From Avena insularis (Eukaryota; Streptophyta; Magnoliopsida; Poales; Poaceae): a stretch of 64,000 nt of DNA. The position numbers were made by a program, and so were the translations under genes. The stretch lies in NCBI GenBank assembly GCA_023614405.1, contig CM042693.1, forward strand, positions 154,520,731 through 154,584,730. Reading direction: 5' to 3'. The notes under the pieces were generated by a model. That model made no database searches. It was not told the DNA's origin and saw nothing but the letters and a program-made list of their open reading frames with translations. This document shows positions 45,333-57,894 of this stretch, piece by piece. Each line of letters begins with the position of its first letter. The first letter of the stretch is position 1.

Positions 45333-46015
45333 TTTGGGATCCAGGTTCATCCCAATGGCGGTGGTCTTGGAGGCATCGCCTACCACAAGTTCCACCGACT
45401 TGGTTTCGATGGCGGCCTTGAATGCTAGGGCGAAGTCAGAAATCTGTTTCTTCGACGTGGGCATCTCTGAGGCATCAACCTTGCTCTGGATCTCCTTGAA
45501 TTCGTTGTTGTAGAGGACAACTCCGCGTAGGCTGCTTCTCCAATTTCGCAGTCCCTAGCTTTGGCAAAGCTTCCAGATACGGTGATGACACCGTTTGGTC
45601 CGGGTATCTTGAGTTTGTTATAGACGAAGCATGGCTTGGCCATGAAGGTGTGGAATATGTCGCGGCCGAATATGACGTAGTACACACTCTTGAAAGGGAC
45701 CACCTCAAAGGTCATGCGCTCTTGGCGGTAATTATTGACATCACCAAAGGCAACCTAAAGTGTGATGCACCCAAGGGACCGAGCCTCCCGACTAGGAACT
45801 ACGTCGTGGAAGATGGTGTTGGTCCACCTTAGGTTTGCCTCCGTCAAGTTCATCTTCTACAGTGTATCCAGGTACATGATGTTGATGCTGCTTCCACTAT
45901 CAACCATACACTTGGTGAACTCATTGCCGTCAATCAGGGGGTTGATGACCATGGCGTATTGGTTCTCCATAGGGATGAGGTCTGGGTGATCCTTCCTGTC
46001 CCAAGTAATTGGAAT
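45333..46015 (-). pseudogene. Protease of B2, broken
   Basis: NEFTKCMVDSGSSINIMYLD carries the D-S-G site at about 45865-45925 and ends in a stop after DTL (45857). The rest (MTFEVVPFKSVYYVIFGRDI, HTFMAKPCFVYNKLKIPGPN) is open from 45715 to about 45530, where a frameshift changes its tail (45425). The catalytic Asp is present, but the breaks prevent a single product. Confidence 0.82.
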
Positions 46016-49000
46016 CTCCGACCAGCACAGGTACTGGGGAACTGGGGGTAGAGTAGCCATCAGCATCCTCATAGAGGTCTTCTGTTGTCGGACGGTGGGG
46101 GTGCTAAGGAAAATGTGAAAAACTGCTTCCTTCTTCTCGAAGGGGTTCTTGCCTTTGCCGTCGCTCTTGGCGGCGTGCTTGGGGTCAACATCCTCGTCCA
46201 TGTCACTTGAATCCTTGGACTCCTCCTCCTTCTTCTTCCCCTTGCCCTTGCCTCGCGGTCTGTTCTTCCAACTTCGCTTGTAGCCGGACTCTGGGTCCTT
46301 CTTAAGGTCGTTGACAAACTTGCCGTGGCGGTTGGTGTGGGTGGCCTTGTCGTTGGCATCGAGGTGCACGAGGAACGACATATCGCGGTACTCTTCGTAG
46401 GTTTGGGGAATGCCGAGCACTGCCGAGGTTGTTTCGCTTCCTCATTGCTGCCCACGACCAGCTCCCCGTCCTCGGCCACGTTGTCCACCATCACCTCTTC
46501 CTGCAAAAGTCATGGCGACCATGTCGGGAGTTTTCTTTCCTTCTGGCGCGGTTTTCCGCTTTGTGTTGATGTTCCTCCGAGCTTGAGTTGGAATAGCCAT
46601 TGCCGGTAGGCAGCCACGAGCATCATCGTCGGCAGCTGCGAACTCACTAGCCAACTGAATCATCTAGTTCAAGTCAAGCTGGTGGTTGTCCTGCAAGCGC
46701 TTCAACTTATGTCGGAGCAACGTGCCCCTTGCCAACCCATCAATGAAGGCGGCCATGGCGGTCTGAGCGTGCACTCCTGCGCAGGAATTCTTCATATCTA
46801 GCCAGCGGGACAGATAGGCACGAGATGTCTCGTCTTTCTCTTGCACGCACCGCTGTAGATCGCCAACGGTACAGGGACGCTTATACGTACCCTCGAAGTT
46901 CTTGGTGAACGCTTCTTGCATGTCCAACCAACTGCAGATCGATTTCTCCATCAAGTCATCAATCCATTGATGGGCCGTGCCCGCCAACATCAATGGGAGG
47001 TACTTGACGGCGACGTTGGGGTTACCTCCGGCAATCTCCACCGTGTTGCCGTAATCCTGCAACCATGTGGCTGGCTTGGCGGTGCCGTCATAGGGCTTGA
47101 TGGTCTTGTCAATCCGGAAACCTTTGGGGTAAGTTGCGGACCATTTCACAGGTCGAAAGAAACATGGTCCTAGGTATGGTCCTTCCTGGGCCTCATGGAT
47201 CTTGTCTATCCGTGAACGTGCGTTGTATGGCTCCGGGCTTCTTTTCTTCTTGTCAACAGGGGATGGGCTGCGTGAACGACGTGGGCAACGTCCGCCATGG
47301 TGACTTCTAGGTGGCAATGGAGGAGGAGGTGGTGGTGGGTTAGCCTTCTTGCTGTTACCCTCCAGCGACGCCTCACGCTTGTCGCGGTTTCTTGTCGGAC
47401 GTGGAGGATCATGGCGTGACCTGCTCTTACGTCCTTGCTTGCGCTCTCCGTCATGATGGGTCTGCTCTGTTTTGTTGCGGATGACGATGCCGCCCTGCCT
47501 TGGCGGGGGCATATCCGTACGACGGTGAGTCTTGGGGTCTTCGCGATGATGGGGGGAGCGGGGCGGTGGCGATGGGTGACGAGGTTGGGCTTTGCCTCCA
47601 TTGTCGGAGGATATGGGGATAGCGTCCTTCCTGTTGCGCGCATCCCTCCGTCTTCGTTCTGACGAACCCGTCTGAGACCTGACATCAAAAGGAGATCTGT
47701 CCCTTGGCGGCTTATGCTGGATAGACTGGCAAAACGCTGGGTCAGACTCGAGCCTATGAGAGGTGGCCTTTTCCTGCTGTTTCACCGCCTTGGCCACTAG
47801 ATCATAGACCTGTTCCACCGCCTCAGGCGATCGATCCTATTCTAGAAGGGTCTTGGCTACAGCGAGGTTGAGGAGAGGAGTGGGCATCACCTGCCTACCT
47901 TCACTTTCAATATATGGCTTGGCTTGTTCCGGCTTCGGGGGAGCCCATCCTAAGTTTCATCGCACACTAGGATCGTTGATGATGCGAGCCGGAGCTTTCT
48001 TGGCCTTCTGCTGCTGCAGCAGAGTCTTGTACTTGGCCTCCATTGCTCTAGCTTTCTCTATGGACTTCTGCGCGTTGACCAGATCTCGATCTAGTTTAGC
48101 GCCTTGCTCCGCTATGGCCTGCGCTTCCTCCAGCAGCTGCTGGCGCTTCTCGTCAAGCTGGGTCATGTTCCGGATATGAGCTACGGTCAGTGGCTCGACG
48201 AGGAGTTTGACGTACATCACTCTATCATCTGGAGTAACTTGGGCATCAGTAGACGTAGATGCTGGAGGCGGAAAGTTTGCAGTGTTGTTGTTGCTCGGTC
48301 CGGTGCCGAGTTCCTGCGGCTGCTGCACTCGGTTAGGCGGAGGGGGCATGTCCTTCGCGCGATCATTGTAGGCAGGGAGAGGTGGTCCCTTCCCCTTGTC
48401 CAGCGCTGTAGGCGGAGCTCTTCCGGTTTGATCTTCATCCATCGCCGTCCCAATGGTGACGAACACTTCTCGGGACGTGACGGCGTTGTTGGCCTGCTCG
48501 TCGCGCTGGTAATCCTCCTCCATCTCCTGCATGGCAGAGTCTAGCTCCTCCGGGCTGAAATCTATCTCCTCTGAATCTGCATTGAAGTCGGCGTAAAGCG
48601 CGTCAATTACAGAGTCAGAGGGTGTCGGGGCTTCCTCAATGATGGGGGTGGAGGTGCAACGGGTGTGACGATGACTGGAGGTGGTGGCGCTGCTACGGCG
48701 ATGGCGGCCGGAGGTGGTGGCTGAGCCGGTGGTGCTCCGTCAATGAGCAGAAGAGCTGTTTGAGCCGCCTCTTCAGCCTCCGCGTAGTTGTTGACGGTAT
48801 TCACCATGCTTTCGAAGGTGAGGCGTCCTGAAGCCTGCTGCCGCCTTAGAGAATGCCAGAGAAGCGTTCCCTGGTCCAATCCTTCCACAAAGTGATACAT
48901 AGCATCATCATTTGGGTAGTGCACCAGATCGGCTAGTATACGGAGCCACCTGGCAAAGTAATCGTGGGGGTTTTCGTCCTCTCTCTGAATGCAACACGCC

Positions 49001-49314
49001 AGATCGAAAATGGTAACCATGCCGACGAACTTGGATCTCTGTTGTCCAGACGCACAGACGAAGCCGGCGGATTTGCAGTGATCTTCCACCGTTATATCCT
49101 GCACATGGGCGGTTTGGGTGGGCCTTGAATTTTTCCGATCTTTGCCGGCAAACTCCAAGGAGAGATCTGACATTGATCGTTCCGCGAACGTATCCTGCCC
49201 GTTGGCGGTCCGTGCGGGTCTTGGTGCTCCTCCAACTCCTAGGGAACTAGTGCCCGAGTCGATTTCGCCAATGAAGAGGTGGATGTCTCCGATGGGGACG
49301 ATCGAGCATCGCAT
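46016..49314 (-). pseudogene. Gag of B2 with two gag-type domains, broken
   Basis: The ATG at 49314 gives MRCSIVPIGDIHLFIGE. The first gag-type segment follows (FDLACCIQREDENPHDYFAR, FVEGLDQGTLLWHSL, about 48830-49030), then MVNTVNNYAEAEEAAQ, a Pro-rich linker and a frameshift near 48640. Next come an acidic/coiled-coil part (47957-48532; LDEKRQQLLEEAQAIAEQG) and an Arg/Ser/Pro-rich region in a long frame (46664-47818). The second gag core is in that frame: SWLDMQEAFTKNFEGTYK, DLQRCVQEKDETSRAYLSRW, FIDGLARGTLLRHK. A basic tail (RPRGKGKGKK, around 46240) leads to protease. It has a single copy of the 32-residue repeat that is doubled in B1. Stops at 46664 and elsewhere break it. Confidence 0.82.
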
Positions 49315-49461
49315 AGGGTTCGTCTTCGCCGGGATCTAGAACTCGTCGGGAGGGACGATCGGAACGTTGCCGAAGAAGAGAATGCGACCGATGGCTACGG
49401 TTTCGCCGATTCCCGCAAAGACCTTGGTCCTCTCCCACTGAAGAGCCTGAAGCGCCTCTTG

Positions 49462-49478
49462 CCCCACGGTGGGCGCCA
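49462..49478 (-). promoter_or_regulatory. Primer-binding site of B2
   Basis: Minus strand TGGCGCCCACCGTGGGG, identical to the B1 site, 2 nt from the 5' LTR. Confidence 0.85.
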
Positions 49479-49480
49479 AC

Positions 49481-50019
49481 TATCGTGGTATTGCCGATGA
49501 GTACGCCATGGAGGGGTCCTCACAGTGCGTGTTTAGAGACGTGGGGGAAGGCGGACGGTTGACGGGTACAAGGTAACACAGCTTACCCAGGTTTAGATCC
49601 CAGAACAGTGGCGGAATCCTACTCCTGCTATAAATCACTATAATGGCAATACGCCGAGTTACAGAGATAGGTTCGCTATGCGAGGTGTGACTAGAAAGTG
49701 TAAGTTATCGTGCCCTAGAGGCTCCCATAGGCCCGACTTATATAGTCGCCAGGTCCTAGGGTTAGAGGGAAAAGTCCTAGCCGGACAGGTTACAGAGTCC
49801 TACACTGACTATAACTAGTCTAGTTTGTCTTGTACTCCAAGGCTCTGGGTACGCTAGTGACTCCACCGTAGCCTTCCTTTATCCGACATGGGCCTCCCTT
49901 CTGGATCCATCTAACTGGACCGGCCAGCAGGCCATGGGCCATGCTACCAACTGTGGGCCACCCGGGTTATCCGGATAAGAGACATGCTATGAGGATACCC
50001 ATATAGCATATCCCCAACA
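49481..50019 (-). repeat. 5' LTR of element B2
   Basis: 539 bp. Its terminal dinucleotide is TA (tatcgtgg) instead of TG, a single transition. Minus-strand TATA box CTATATAAG at 49737-49745. Followed by the TSD tcgta (50020-50024). Confidence 0.94.
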
Positions 50020-50024
50020 TCGTA

Positions 50025-51213
50025 CGTGGGGTCATACTTCTCGATCTCCTTCGGCGCTTTGAAGTTGGCCGGATATTTCTTGCCTCAGATCATTGGTCCG
50101 AAGCACTGGGGGCCAACTCGACTAAGGGAGCCCCTTGGCTCGCCGTCGCTGCGGTTAGTGAGGGTGTGCCTCAATTCATTGGGCTGGCGTGCACGCCAGG
50201 TTTGGTTGTTGATGATGTGGGTCCGCGCATCGATCAGGTGCCGTTGGCAGCGACCGTGTTGTTCAGCGGTCGCGGGTCGTTGGTGGAGCGCTGGGTGCAT
50301 GACCCGTGGTTGGTGCTGCAGGGGCTCGGGTGGTGGGCAGTTGAGGGTGTTGGCCATCGTTGGGCGGCCGCTCAAGGCCTCCCTACTCCTGGAGGAGAGG
50401 GAGTACATCCGTCCCCGCGAGTCGGCTCCCGCGACTTGTTGCTCGACAGCCTTGGCGAGTAGGGCCTGGGCGTACTTGATTTGCAGGGTTCCTTCTCCCG
50501 TGATGTTGAGGTTGGCAACTGCTGCCAGCCCCGTGATGACGTTGTCCATCGGGGTGGAGTACAGTGGGATGCTGTTCGCGTCCCGACCCTGCAGAGAGAT
50601 GAGGACTCTCGGCTGGTTGGGAGGGGCATGCGGCCAGGTGGCGGTGGGGGAGCTCCGCTCGCTAGCGCTCCTGGTGGCGGATGAGCGCTAAAGCCTGGTG
50701 GTGCATTCTCGCAGATCACGTGTTCGGCCGTGCGAGCGGGATCGTTGTCTTTGTTTAAGTACAGGGCGCGACCCTGAACGCTAGGGTTTAGGCGCGTCTT
50801 AATGCGGCACTGGTGGTAGAGCGATAGATCCTGCTCCGTTGCCTGCTCGAGGCAAAAAAAATTGTTCTTGGCTTGCTCCTTGCGCACTGCTTCCTCCAGG
50901 CGCAAGCAGGCTTCCTCGACCTCCGTCTCCGTCGCGGTCGACGGGATCGGCGTGGAAAAGGGGTCGGTGGGGTGCTCATGCCACTCTCCATGTAGGTCCT
51001 GATGAAGCGACCGGATCCGGCGTTGAGATCGCTGGAATTCTCTGACCCGGAGTTGGAATCAAAGATCCCGAGGATGGAAGGATCCTCGAAATCTCCAACG
51101 TTGGAGACTTGTGTGATGGAGCCTTCTGGTGATGTGGCGATGATAGATCTGGCGACTGAGGCTGGGGTTGCCGAGTCAGCGTCATCGTGGAGGGCTACGT
51201 CATCCGCGGCTGC
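50025..51213 (-). pseudogene. Gag of element C, middle piece
   Basis: Lies between the F and B2 insertions. From the top: AAADDVALHDDADSATPA, which joins the 57564-57882 piece in frame once F is removed. Then VGDFEDPSILGIFDSNSGSE and, after frame changes near 50930, a Gln/Glu-rich and Pro-rich linker. It next reads LTGEGTLQ-like sequence (MDNVITGLAAVANLNITGEG) and ends with YPANFKAPKEIEKYDPTY, which joins the piece at 23610. This is the N-terminal and linker part of gag. Frame changes near 50930 and 50370-50550 make it a pseudogene. Confidence 0.8.
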
Positions 51214-51218
51214 GTTAG

Positions 51219-54200
51219 TGCGGTGACCCAGCATACCTCTGCATGATGTAGTACACTATAGTCATTGAGATAGCACCAATGAAACATTGTTCACCAGTAT
51301 TACATGCCTCAGAGTGGTACAACAGAAACACAGCAGGTCCAAGACATGACTATAGGTTACAACTCAACTCTTTACACAAGATCCAGAGAACACTCTAGGT
51401 TAAAGAGAGATAAAGAAACTTCTTATAAAGAAGAATCAGGAATAAATAACTCAAAAACTATCATACTATTAAGACTAGTATCTTAACTAATGGTCTGGCA
51501 TTGCTGCTATTGCAATACATTATAGAAATAGGTTCTATGGCTAGAGATTATATTCCTATCTAGTCAGTAACTTCGTCTTCACTTGAGTTCATGTATATGT
51601 TGACTTTCTTGACTTCATTGAAGAGTTTTAGCTTTTGATGATGATTCCTGGAGCATAACTTGATGTAGACGTCGTCTTAATGGCTTCAGAATCTAGCAAG
51701 GGTTAAGAAGATACGTTGAGTACGAGCATACTCAGCAAGTTCACTAGAAAGGAGTTATTGATGCACTATATCTACAGCCACAGACCGTAGGTCGTAGGCA
51801 ATGCAAGTTTCATAAACATTTCTTCAAAGGTTGCTTTTATTCTGAAAAGCTATGTCCGTCAGCCTTCACGGGTTTACCAGAACTTTCATGGAGTTCCTTT
51901 CCCGCCGCGTTCACAGCTCCTTCCTGGAACAGGGAGTAACAAGTTATAGTTCTTACACTCTGTAGAGGTGCGTTACTTTACCCATGAGAGATCAAATCCT
52001 TGTTGCACAACCGGGCGATCTTTCCCGTCCACACTTCCTATGGTGTGGGGCCTAGTAGATGATCCAAGCCAATCACTGCCCCCTTCGCAGCCTCGTATGC
52101 CTCCTTGGTGTACACCATGCCCACATATTGAATTACGGCAATGGTTTGTACAGACCGTTAGATGCCAGAACCATCGTGGGACGCTGAGGGTTCCCACCCA
52201 TATGCTACATATCCTCTATGAATTACCAATTAATATGCATGCTACGAGTAATAACATCCACGACTTGCACATCCAGCTACATGCGAGAGGAAGAAGATAC
52301 AGCTGACTTCTCCGTCCCATTCCAAATCTCATGGTTAACGCGTGATATACGACGCACGAATCACTGGCGACATTGGTTGTTAAGTCCTACATAATATGTT
52401 CCTTTACCACCGGAACTTTTATAATAGGTTATTACCTCATGATAAATAACCTATAATCACATCATTATAAAAATAGTGTTTTCGGACCTTTTTCAAATGC
52501 AGGTGATGATAACACTGGATTTGTAAAATACTTTACAGAAAATAACTAAAGGACATGAGCAAGTGTGAACTTGCCTTTTGTGATTGCAAGATTATGCACT
52601 CACGGTCTTCGAAATAATAGAAGATCCAATATCTGAAATCATCATTATTAGTCCGGTAAGGACTAATGTTTAAAGAAGCAAGATGCCATTATGTATAAAT
52701 AATGCTATGCAATTTTATAATTCCCAAAGTGAAACCCTTAGTATTTTAAATAAGTTGATCTTAGGTATCTTCTTTAAGATTGGGTTTATCTTTAAGTTTA
52801 TTTCATAAGCAATGGCATTGATAAGGAACTTAAGTGTTAGCAATCCAAAATATAAAAATACGGATATAGTAATGTGATTATGATTAATTGTTATATGGTG
52901 ACTAGGATAAGAAGTTCTTGGGTTGAGTTCTTAAGAGCTGAAGGAACTATTATAGACTTGTTTATGTGAAGTGGCAAAAAGAATAACATTTGAAGAAAAA
53001 GATTTCCCTTCTAAGGTTTAAACAATCATCATTGTTAATAGAACATGATCAATGTCTTTTGGTGTTTGATTTATTAGTTTGGACTTGAGATGCTTTATGT
53101 CTTAACTTAAATAGACCAGAGTTAACTATAAAAACATAAGTGATTTATTAGACATGATGTTTATAAGCTTTGAGATTAAAGTTAACTTTAAAAGGTTAAG
53201 TAACTTAAGATGTAATATATTTTAATTATTCCCAAGTTTTAGATTTATGATGGTATAACTAAGGTGTGGAATTATTCACTTTATATTTAAGTGAATGATT
53301 AGATCAAATTTGTTTTTCTTATTAATAAAGTAATATGTAATTATTTGATGGAAGCATAGTTAGATGATCTTAGTAATTTGTTAGAATTTAAATTTATGTT
53401 AATAGTGGTTAAGATATAATTATTATTCACCATATTATATAAATGAGTAATACCCAATGTTTATTTAAAGGATTTTTTTAATAAGATTTTTTAAAAAGAC
53501 TATTTTGAAGTTAAAGGTTATACTTAAGTTTGATTATGAATTTAAGTTATGGGTTTGGAATTAGTACAAAGACACTAATTGCTCAAGGTTTTATAAGAAT
53601 TCTGATTATTTCTTACTTAACAATTGTTTTTAAAGAATTCACAAAATAGGTATTAGATAAGGATTTTTTTAAAAAAAATATTAAAGACTTTTCTAATAAT
53701 ATATTTAATTATTTTCTAGTGTAATATATTTGTTCAAGACCTTAAAAATGATTTTTATCTAATTTTTAATTATTATTTTTATGTTTATAAAATTCCATAA
53801 AGGTTAAATGTATTTAAATATTTACTTCAAATTTTATTTATAAAAGAGTTGAGTTAGTATTTTTATAAAATAGTGGACTTATTTTTATACACAAAAATGA
53901 TTTTTATTTATTTTTAGGATTTTTCCTTATTTATGATATTTTACTTAGGATTTAATGGTGTTAATATTTATTTGCTTTATTTTATTTTAAACAAGTAAAA
54001 TTATTTTTTTATTTTGTAGATCTTACTTTTATGATGATTTTAATATATTAGATGTATTTTTATGATTTTCCTATAATAATCTAGAGCTTTAAATGTCAGA
54101 AGGGCATTTTGGTAACTTTTATTTTATTCTTTAATTTCTTTTTCTTTTTCTCTTTTAGAACTGCATCAAAGGATCCAATGGAGTCCGCTTGGTTGGTCAG

Positions 54201-57200
54201 CATCGGACGGTCTGGTCCAACTAGACCAGGCTTGGGGAATAACCCCACCCGGCCCAACTGTCCCCTCTCGCGACCCCTACCCATCCTCGTTCCTCTTCAA
54301 GATCGCTGACGCCGCCATTGCTTGCACAATTCGGCCTTGTCCGTCGGCAGCTGACTAGATGGGGCTTTGACCCACCATGCTTTGATCTACCACGTCCTCT
54401 AGCTTGATTTGCTTCACCCGCCTCTCGTGCACGCCCCCACGGTGATGTGGTACTACAGCCGCCACTGCGACCTACTCCCATCCCTGATGTCGGAGGCACG
54501 ACATCCAGGGATGCAACCCGGCGCCATTGGTTGCTCCGCCGTGCTGCTTCCTGACCTTCATGTGGTGGTGGGAGAGGTACCGAGGTATCATTTCTTCTCC
54601 GACACTGGCAGGAACACAATTTCTGCAACCCCGGCGTCGTCCTTCTTGTCTACTACCACAACCATGTCTCCGAACAGGTAATGCATAAGTGACCGGCCTT
54701 CGAGCTGATGAAATCGTTTAGGTGTAAAACTATGGTTCAGTGATGCTGTCCTTAACATACTTAGGATTTTTCCTGGAATATATGTGATACAATTAAGTGT
54801 CTTGCTTCAGTTTGGATGAATTACCCATCCCAGCATCAGGGATATGTTAATAATTGGTACTGTTGTTTATCTGAATTCTTGGTTCAGTGCATTGCTGAAC
54901 TGAAGCTATGTTTCATGGTTTGCTGGAATAGATGATAGCATATGATCTTTGCTGGTGGTATTTTAATTAGACTATTGATCTTAGTGTTGGAGGTTTACTT
55001 AAGCATTCATATGCCTGAGCCTATGTTTATAAAGGAAATTTATAATGAAATGATCCCATGATCATTAATTTGGGAATATGAGAAGGATACAGTTATAGTG
55101 ACCCCTCCTAACCCCCTAGAATTTATTCTAGTGTCAGGTTAGTTGTGTTGGTTGCTTTAACTTGTCATACTCCTGGTTTCTATAGTTTATCACTTGATAA
55201 AGTGAAGTGTATATTTTTGACAACAACACATATGTAAAATTTGATTCCTAGATTATTTACTAAGGAAAGAATTGGAATTACTTTGGTATCAGTCACATTT
55301 GGGATGAGGTTGCCATTTGCATATGCTGTCAACATGACAGTAGAGGTTTAATTGATCCCTAACTACTTTGGTTAGGGAGATGATGCAAGGATTTAGCTTG
55401 TTTGATTATAGATGATATACAAGCATGGGTATCTACTGATGTTTCTAGTGTAAATTCTTTAGCGATCTTTGTTGCTTGGAATTTTCTACCGTGGTGCCTT
55501 AGTTGAGTGTGCATAGTAGAAATCCATGGTTACATGATCTACTATACCTGCCCTTGTCAATGATGCAAAGACTGAGACATGTAGTTAGTGGAAAAGAGCA
55601 GATATTTATTTTGGTGGTTTGCTCTGCAATGATATTAATGCTGTGGAACCCAATTGAAGGGTGCACAGTAACTTATTCATAGTGAGTAGGATCTGCTGCT
55701 ATGTTGGTTAATCTACATGGTCAGGGATCACTAGCCCTTGATGTTTATTGTGTGCAATATGCTCCAGCCTATGATGCAAAGGCCAAGGCCTCATTTATTT
55801 CTGTAAACAAGAATAAATATTTAAGTAGTTTTCCTAGCTCAAGGATGATACTGGTGTAGCACCTCTACCCAGTCTGAGAGCCTTAAATTATTCCCACAAA
55901 AATTTATGCTCTAAAAGTAAGTGAAAAGAGCATGTACTACTATTGTTATAAGTTGTCAACCTGATATGCAGAGTAGATTATCTTGACTTGATGAGATTTT
56001 GGATAAGCTGTAGTTGCTCTTGATCTACTGCTGTTGGATCTTATGGTGGCAGCCTGTTGCTGTGTAAGAATTGAGGTTTCTTGGGTGGATCTTTCTCCTC
56101 CTTGCTTGGCTTGTTGCTGATCTAGTTCAGTTCTTGATGGCACCTCTTCCTCCTGGTACTATTAACTGGTTCCTACTTATTCTGCTCTTGGATGGCTAGT
56201 CTAGGCAACTAGAGCAGATGATTTGTGTGGATAGATCAGGGAGTTCTTGAATGGATGATAAGATGATGAGATGGGGAATGTGCTCTGAAGTGTGGAGGTG
56301 GAATGGTAGCTTGTTGCTACGGTTGGTTCATTCCTTTGTGTACATAAATTTGCTTTCTTGTCTCCTTCCTGGGGCTGCTGCTGTGTTGACAGCACACCCA
56401 TATGCATGGTTGTGTGAGCAGGTTGCTGGCTTGCTGTGACTCATGGATCAGATCGAGTACTTCCTTGATATTTCTTGATGGTTTTTACTTCTTAACTGTT
56501 TACTATTTAAAACCAAGGTGAAACTTGCCCCTGGCTTATGATGCTAAGTTGGAAGCCTCTTTTTATGATAAGATCAGATACACACATTGGTGAAACTTGC
56601 CCCTTCAATTAAAAGCTCAATGATGTGTCCAACAGTGCATTTCACTGTCAAACTGAGAGCAAAGATTTAACCACTAATCCATTTATTATTTTTTCTTTGT
56701 TATTCTTTTTATTTTTAATTGCAGGTGTAAGATCAGAAATATAAATGAAATATTTAGAAGATGGGGAAAGTGAAGATTAATTTAGTTTTAGATTTTACTT
56801 ACTTCTTTTGTAATTTACTTTATCATTTGTAAAGGACATTGTATATATATTTTCTTGTAATAAATATTATTTCACTTATGAAATTCCTTTTTCAATTTAT
56901 TTGTCTCCTGTAATTTGCATTCATTCTTTTATTGTAAAAGAACAACAATACTATATGTATATATATAAGGATTATTATTGTATAATTTCATTTTATTCAA
57001 AAGTGTAAAAATATCGTAATATTGAGTAATGCTATTTTTGTATGAAGGTATTATTTTTCTTAAAGTAAAGTTTTATTTTTTAATCATATTAGTATTCAAT
57101 AAATGTTGTAAAATATTCTTAGGGGTAATAATTATAAGTAGTATTTGTTTCTTATTCTTGTAAGATTATGTATATGATGATAACAAAGTAAACGCCTTCT

Positions 57201-57558
57201 TTCTTAATGTAACTTAGAACTTGTAGATATTTATATTTTATTTATAAATAAGAATTCCATTATCTATGTATTATTGGAATTCATTTATTATTCCAATTAC
57301 CTATTCTTTTATAATTCAAATACATCTTTAGAATATTCAAATTTGAATTTTCTTTCCCCTCAAACACAGAAGTAAAATAGAAGTCATGTCGAAATCAATC
57401 GCACCTGTCTTGATGTTTGCACCAGAACAAGAGAGATCTCGATCCCTCTACAACTTCTTTAGTTTTGTGCGAAAATTCCCCAGATTTTCTTATGCATGAA
57501 CGCAATGTACAAACATGTGTCCTATCTATCTTGAGGTGCTAATCCTGGGGATGTTACA
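51219..57558. mobile_element. Element F: 6.3-kb LTR-like unit with TSD, no coding
   Basis: 6,340 bp, TGCGGTGACCC...GGGGATGTTACA, with a perfect TSD gttag (51214-51218 and 57559-57563). Removing it restores the gag frame of C (GVAETN to AAADDV). I find no second LTR inside, no gag and no pol. Layout: conserved-looking block with tacactctgtagaggtg (about 51953), AT-rich core (52320-54130), GC-rich block (54170-54680) ending at a possible donor (aacaggtaatg), long middle, then attgcaggtgtaag (about 56721) and aataaat near 56860. The cactctg(c/t)agagg block also occurs in E (about 19100), suggesting related long LTRs. A solo LTR is the simplest reading, but 6.3 kb is very long. Orientation is unclear: the E-like block suggests minus, the splice-like signals suggest plus. 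Confidence 0.75.
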
Positions 57559-57563
57559 GTTAG

Positions 57564-57882
57564 TCTCGGCCACGCCGTTGTATTCGGAGGCGAGGCAGTG
57601 GATGGTGCGGACCTGACTCTCAGAGAGTCGATCGCATGGCGGCGACTCACCGATTAACATCGAGTCTTCTGAGACGATGACATCCGTGAAGCCGACGAAG
57701 AGGTTAATGGTGTCGACTGGCATGATGACAATGTGCGTGACCGGGCATGATGCCGGAACATAGCTGTTGGGCAAGATCTGAAGGATCTCACCGCATGCGA
57801 TCATGCGGCCGGTGTCGATCGACCGGTTGATTGGCAAGTAAGGTCTTGCTGTATAACTCAGGCCGGACCGGCCAGGCCCCAT
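57564..57882 (-). pseudogene. Gag N terminus of element C
   Basis: The minus-strand ATG at 57882 gives MGPGRSGLSYTARPYLPINR, then DTGRMIACGEILQILPNSYV, VIMPVDTINLFVGF and QVRTIHCLASEYNGVAETN up to the F insertion. The start lies inside the PBS (TGGCGCCCACCATGGGG). The frame is open through this piece, and the next codons are at 51213. The B gag start has a comparable IGDIHLFIGE segment, consistent with a shared N-terminal module. Confidence 0.78.
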
Positions 57883-57893
57883 GGTGGGCGCCA
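57877..57893 (-). promoter_or_regulatory. Primer-binding site of element C
   Basis: Minus strand TGGCGCCCACCATGGGG, 1 nt from the 5' LTR. It differs by one base from the B site (CATG for CGTG), and that base creates the ATG used above as the gag start. Confidence 0.82.
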
Positions 57894-57894
57894 C

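Larger units (their letters stand above)
23611..50019 (-). mobile_element. Gypsy element B2, full length, interrupted by B1
   Basis: 539-bp LTRs at 23611-24149 and 49481-50019 with a perfect TSD tcgta (23606-23610 and 50020-50024). Without B1 and its TSD it is about 13.1 kb. Order on the minus strand: 5' LTR, PBS, gag (from ATG 49314), protease, RT, RNase H, integrase (stop 42107), then the antisense gene on the + strand (24731-24783 joined to 38051-41598) and the 3' LTR. The LTRs differ at about 31 of 539 sites by eye (about 94% identity). It landed in the gag of C. Many stops and frameshifts make it defective. Confidence 0.93.

Noticed and set aside
54096..54681. Small ORFs in the GC-rich block of F
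   Set aside because: No family features. The block looks like a leader exon of a non-coding transcript.
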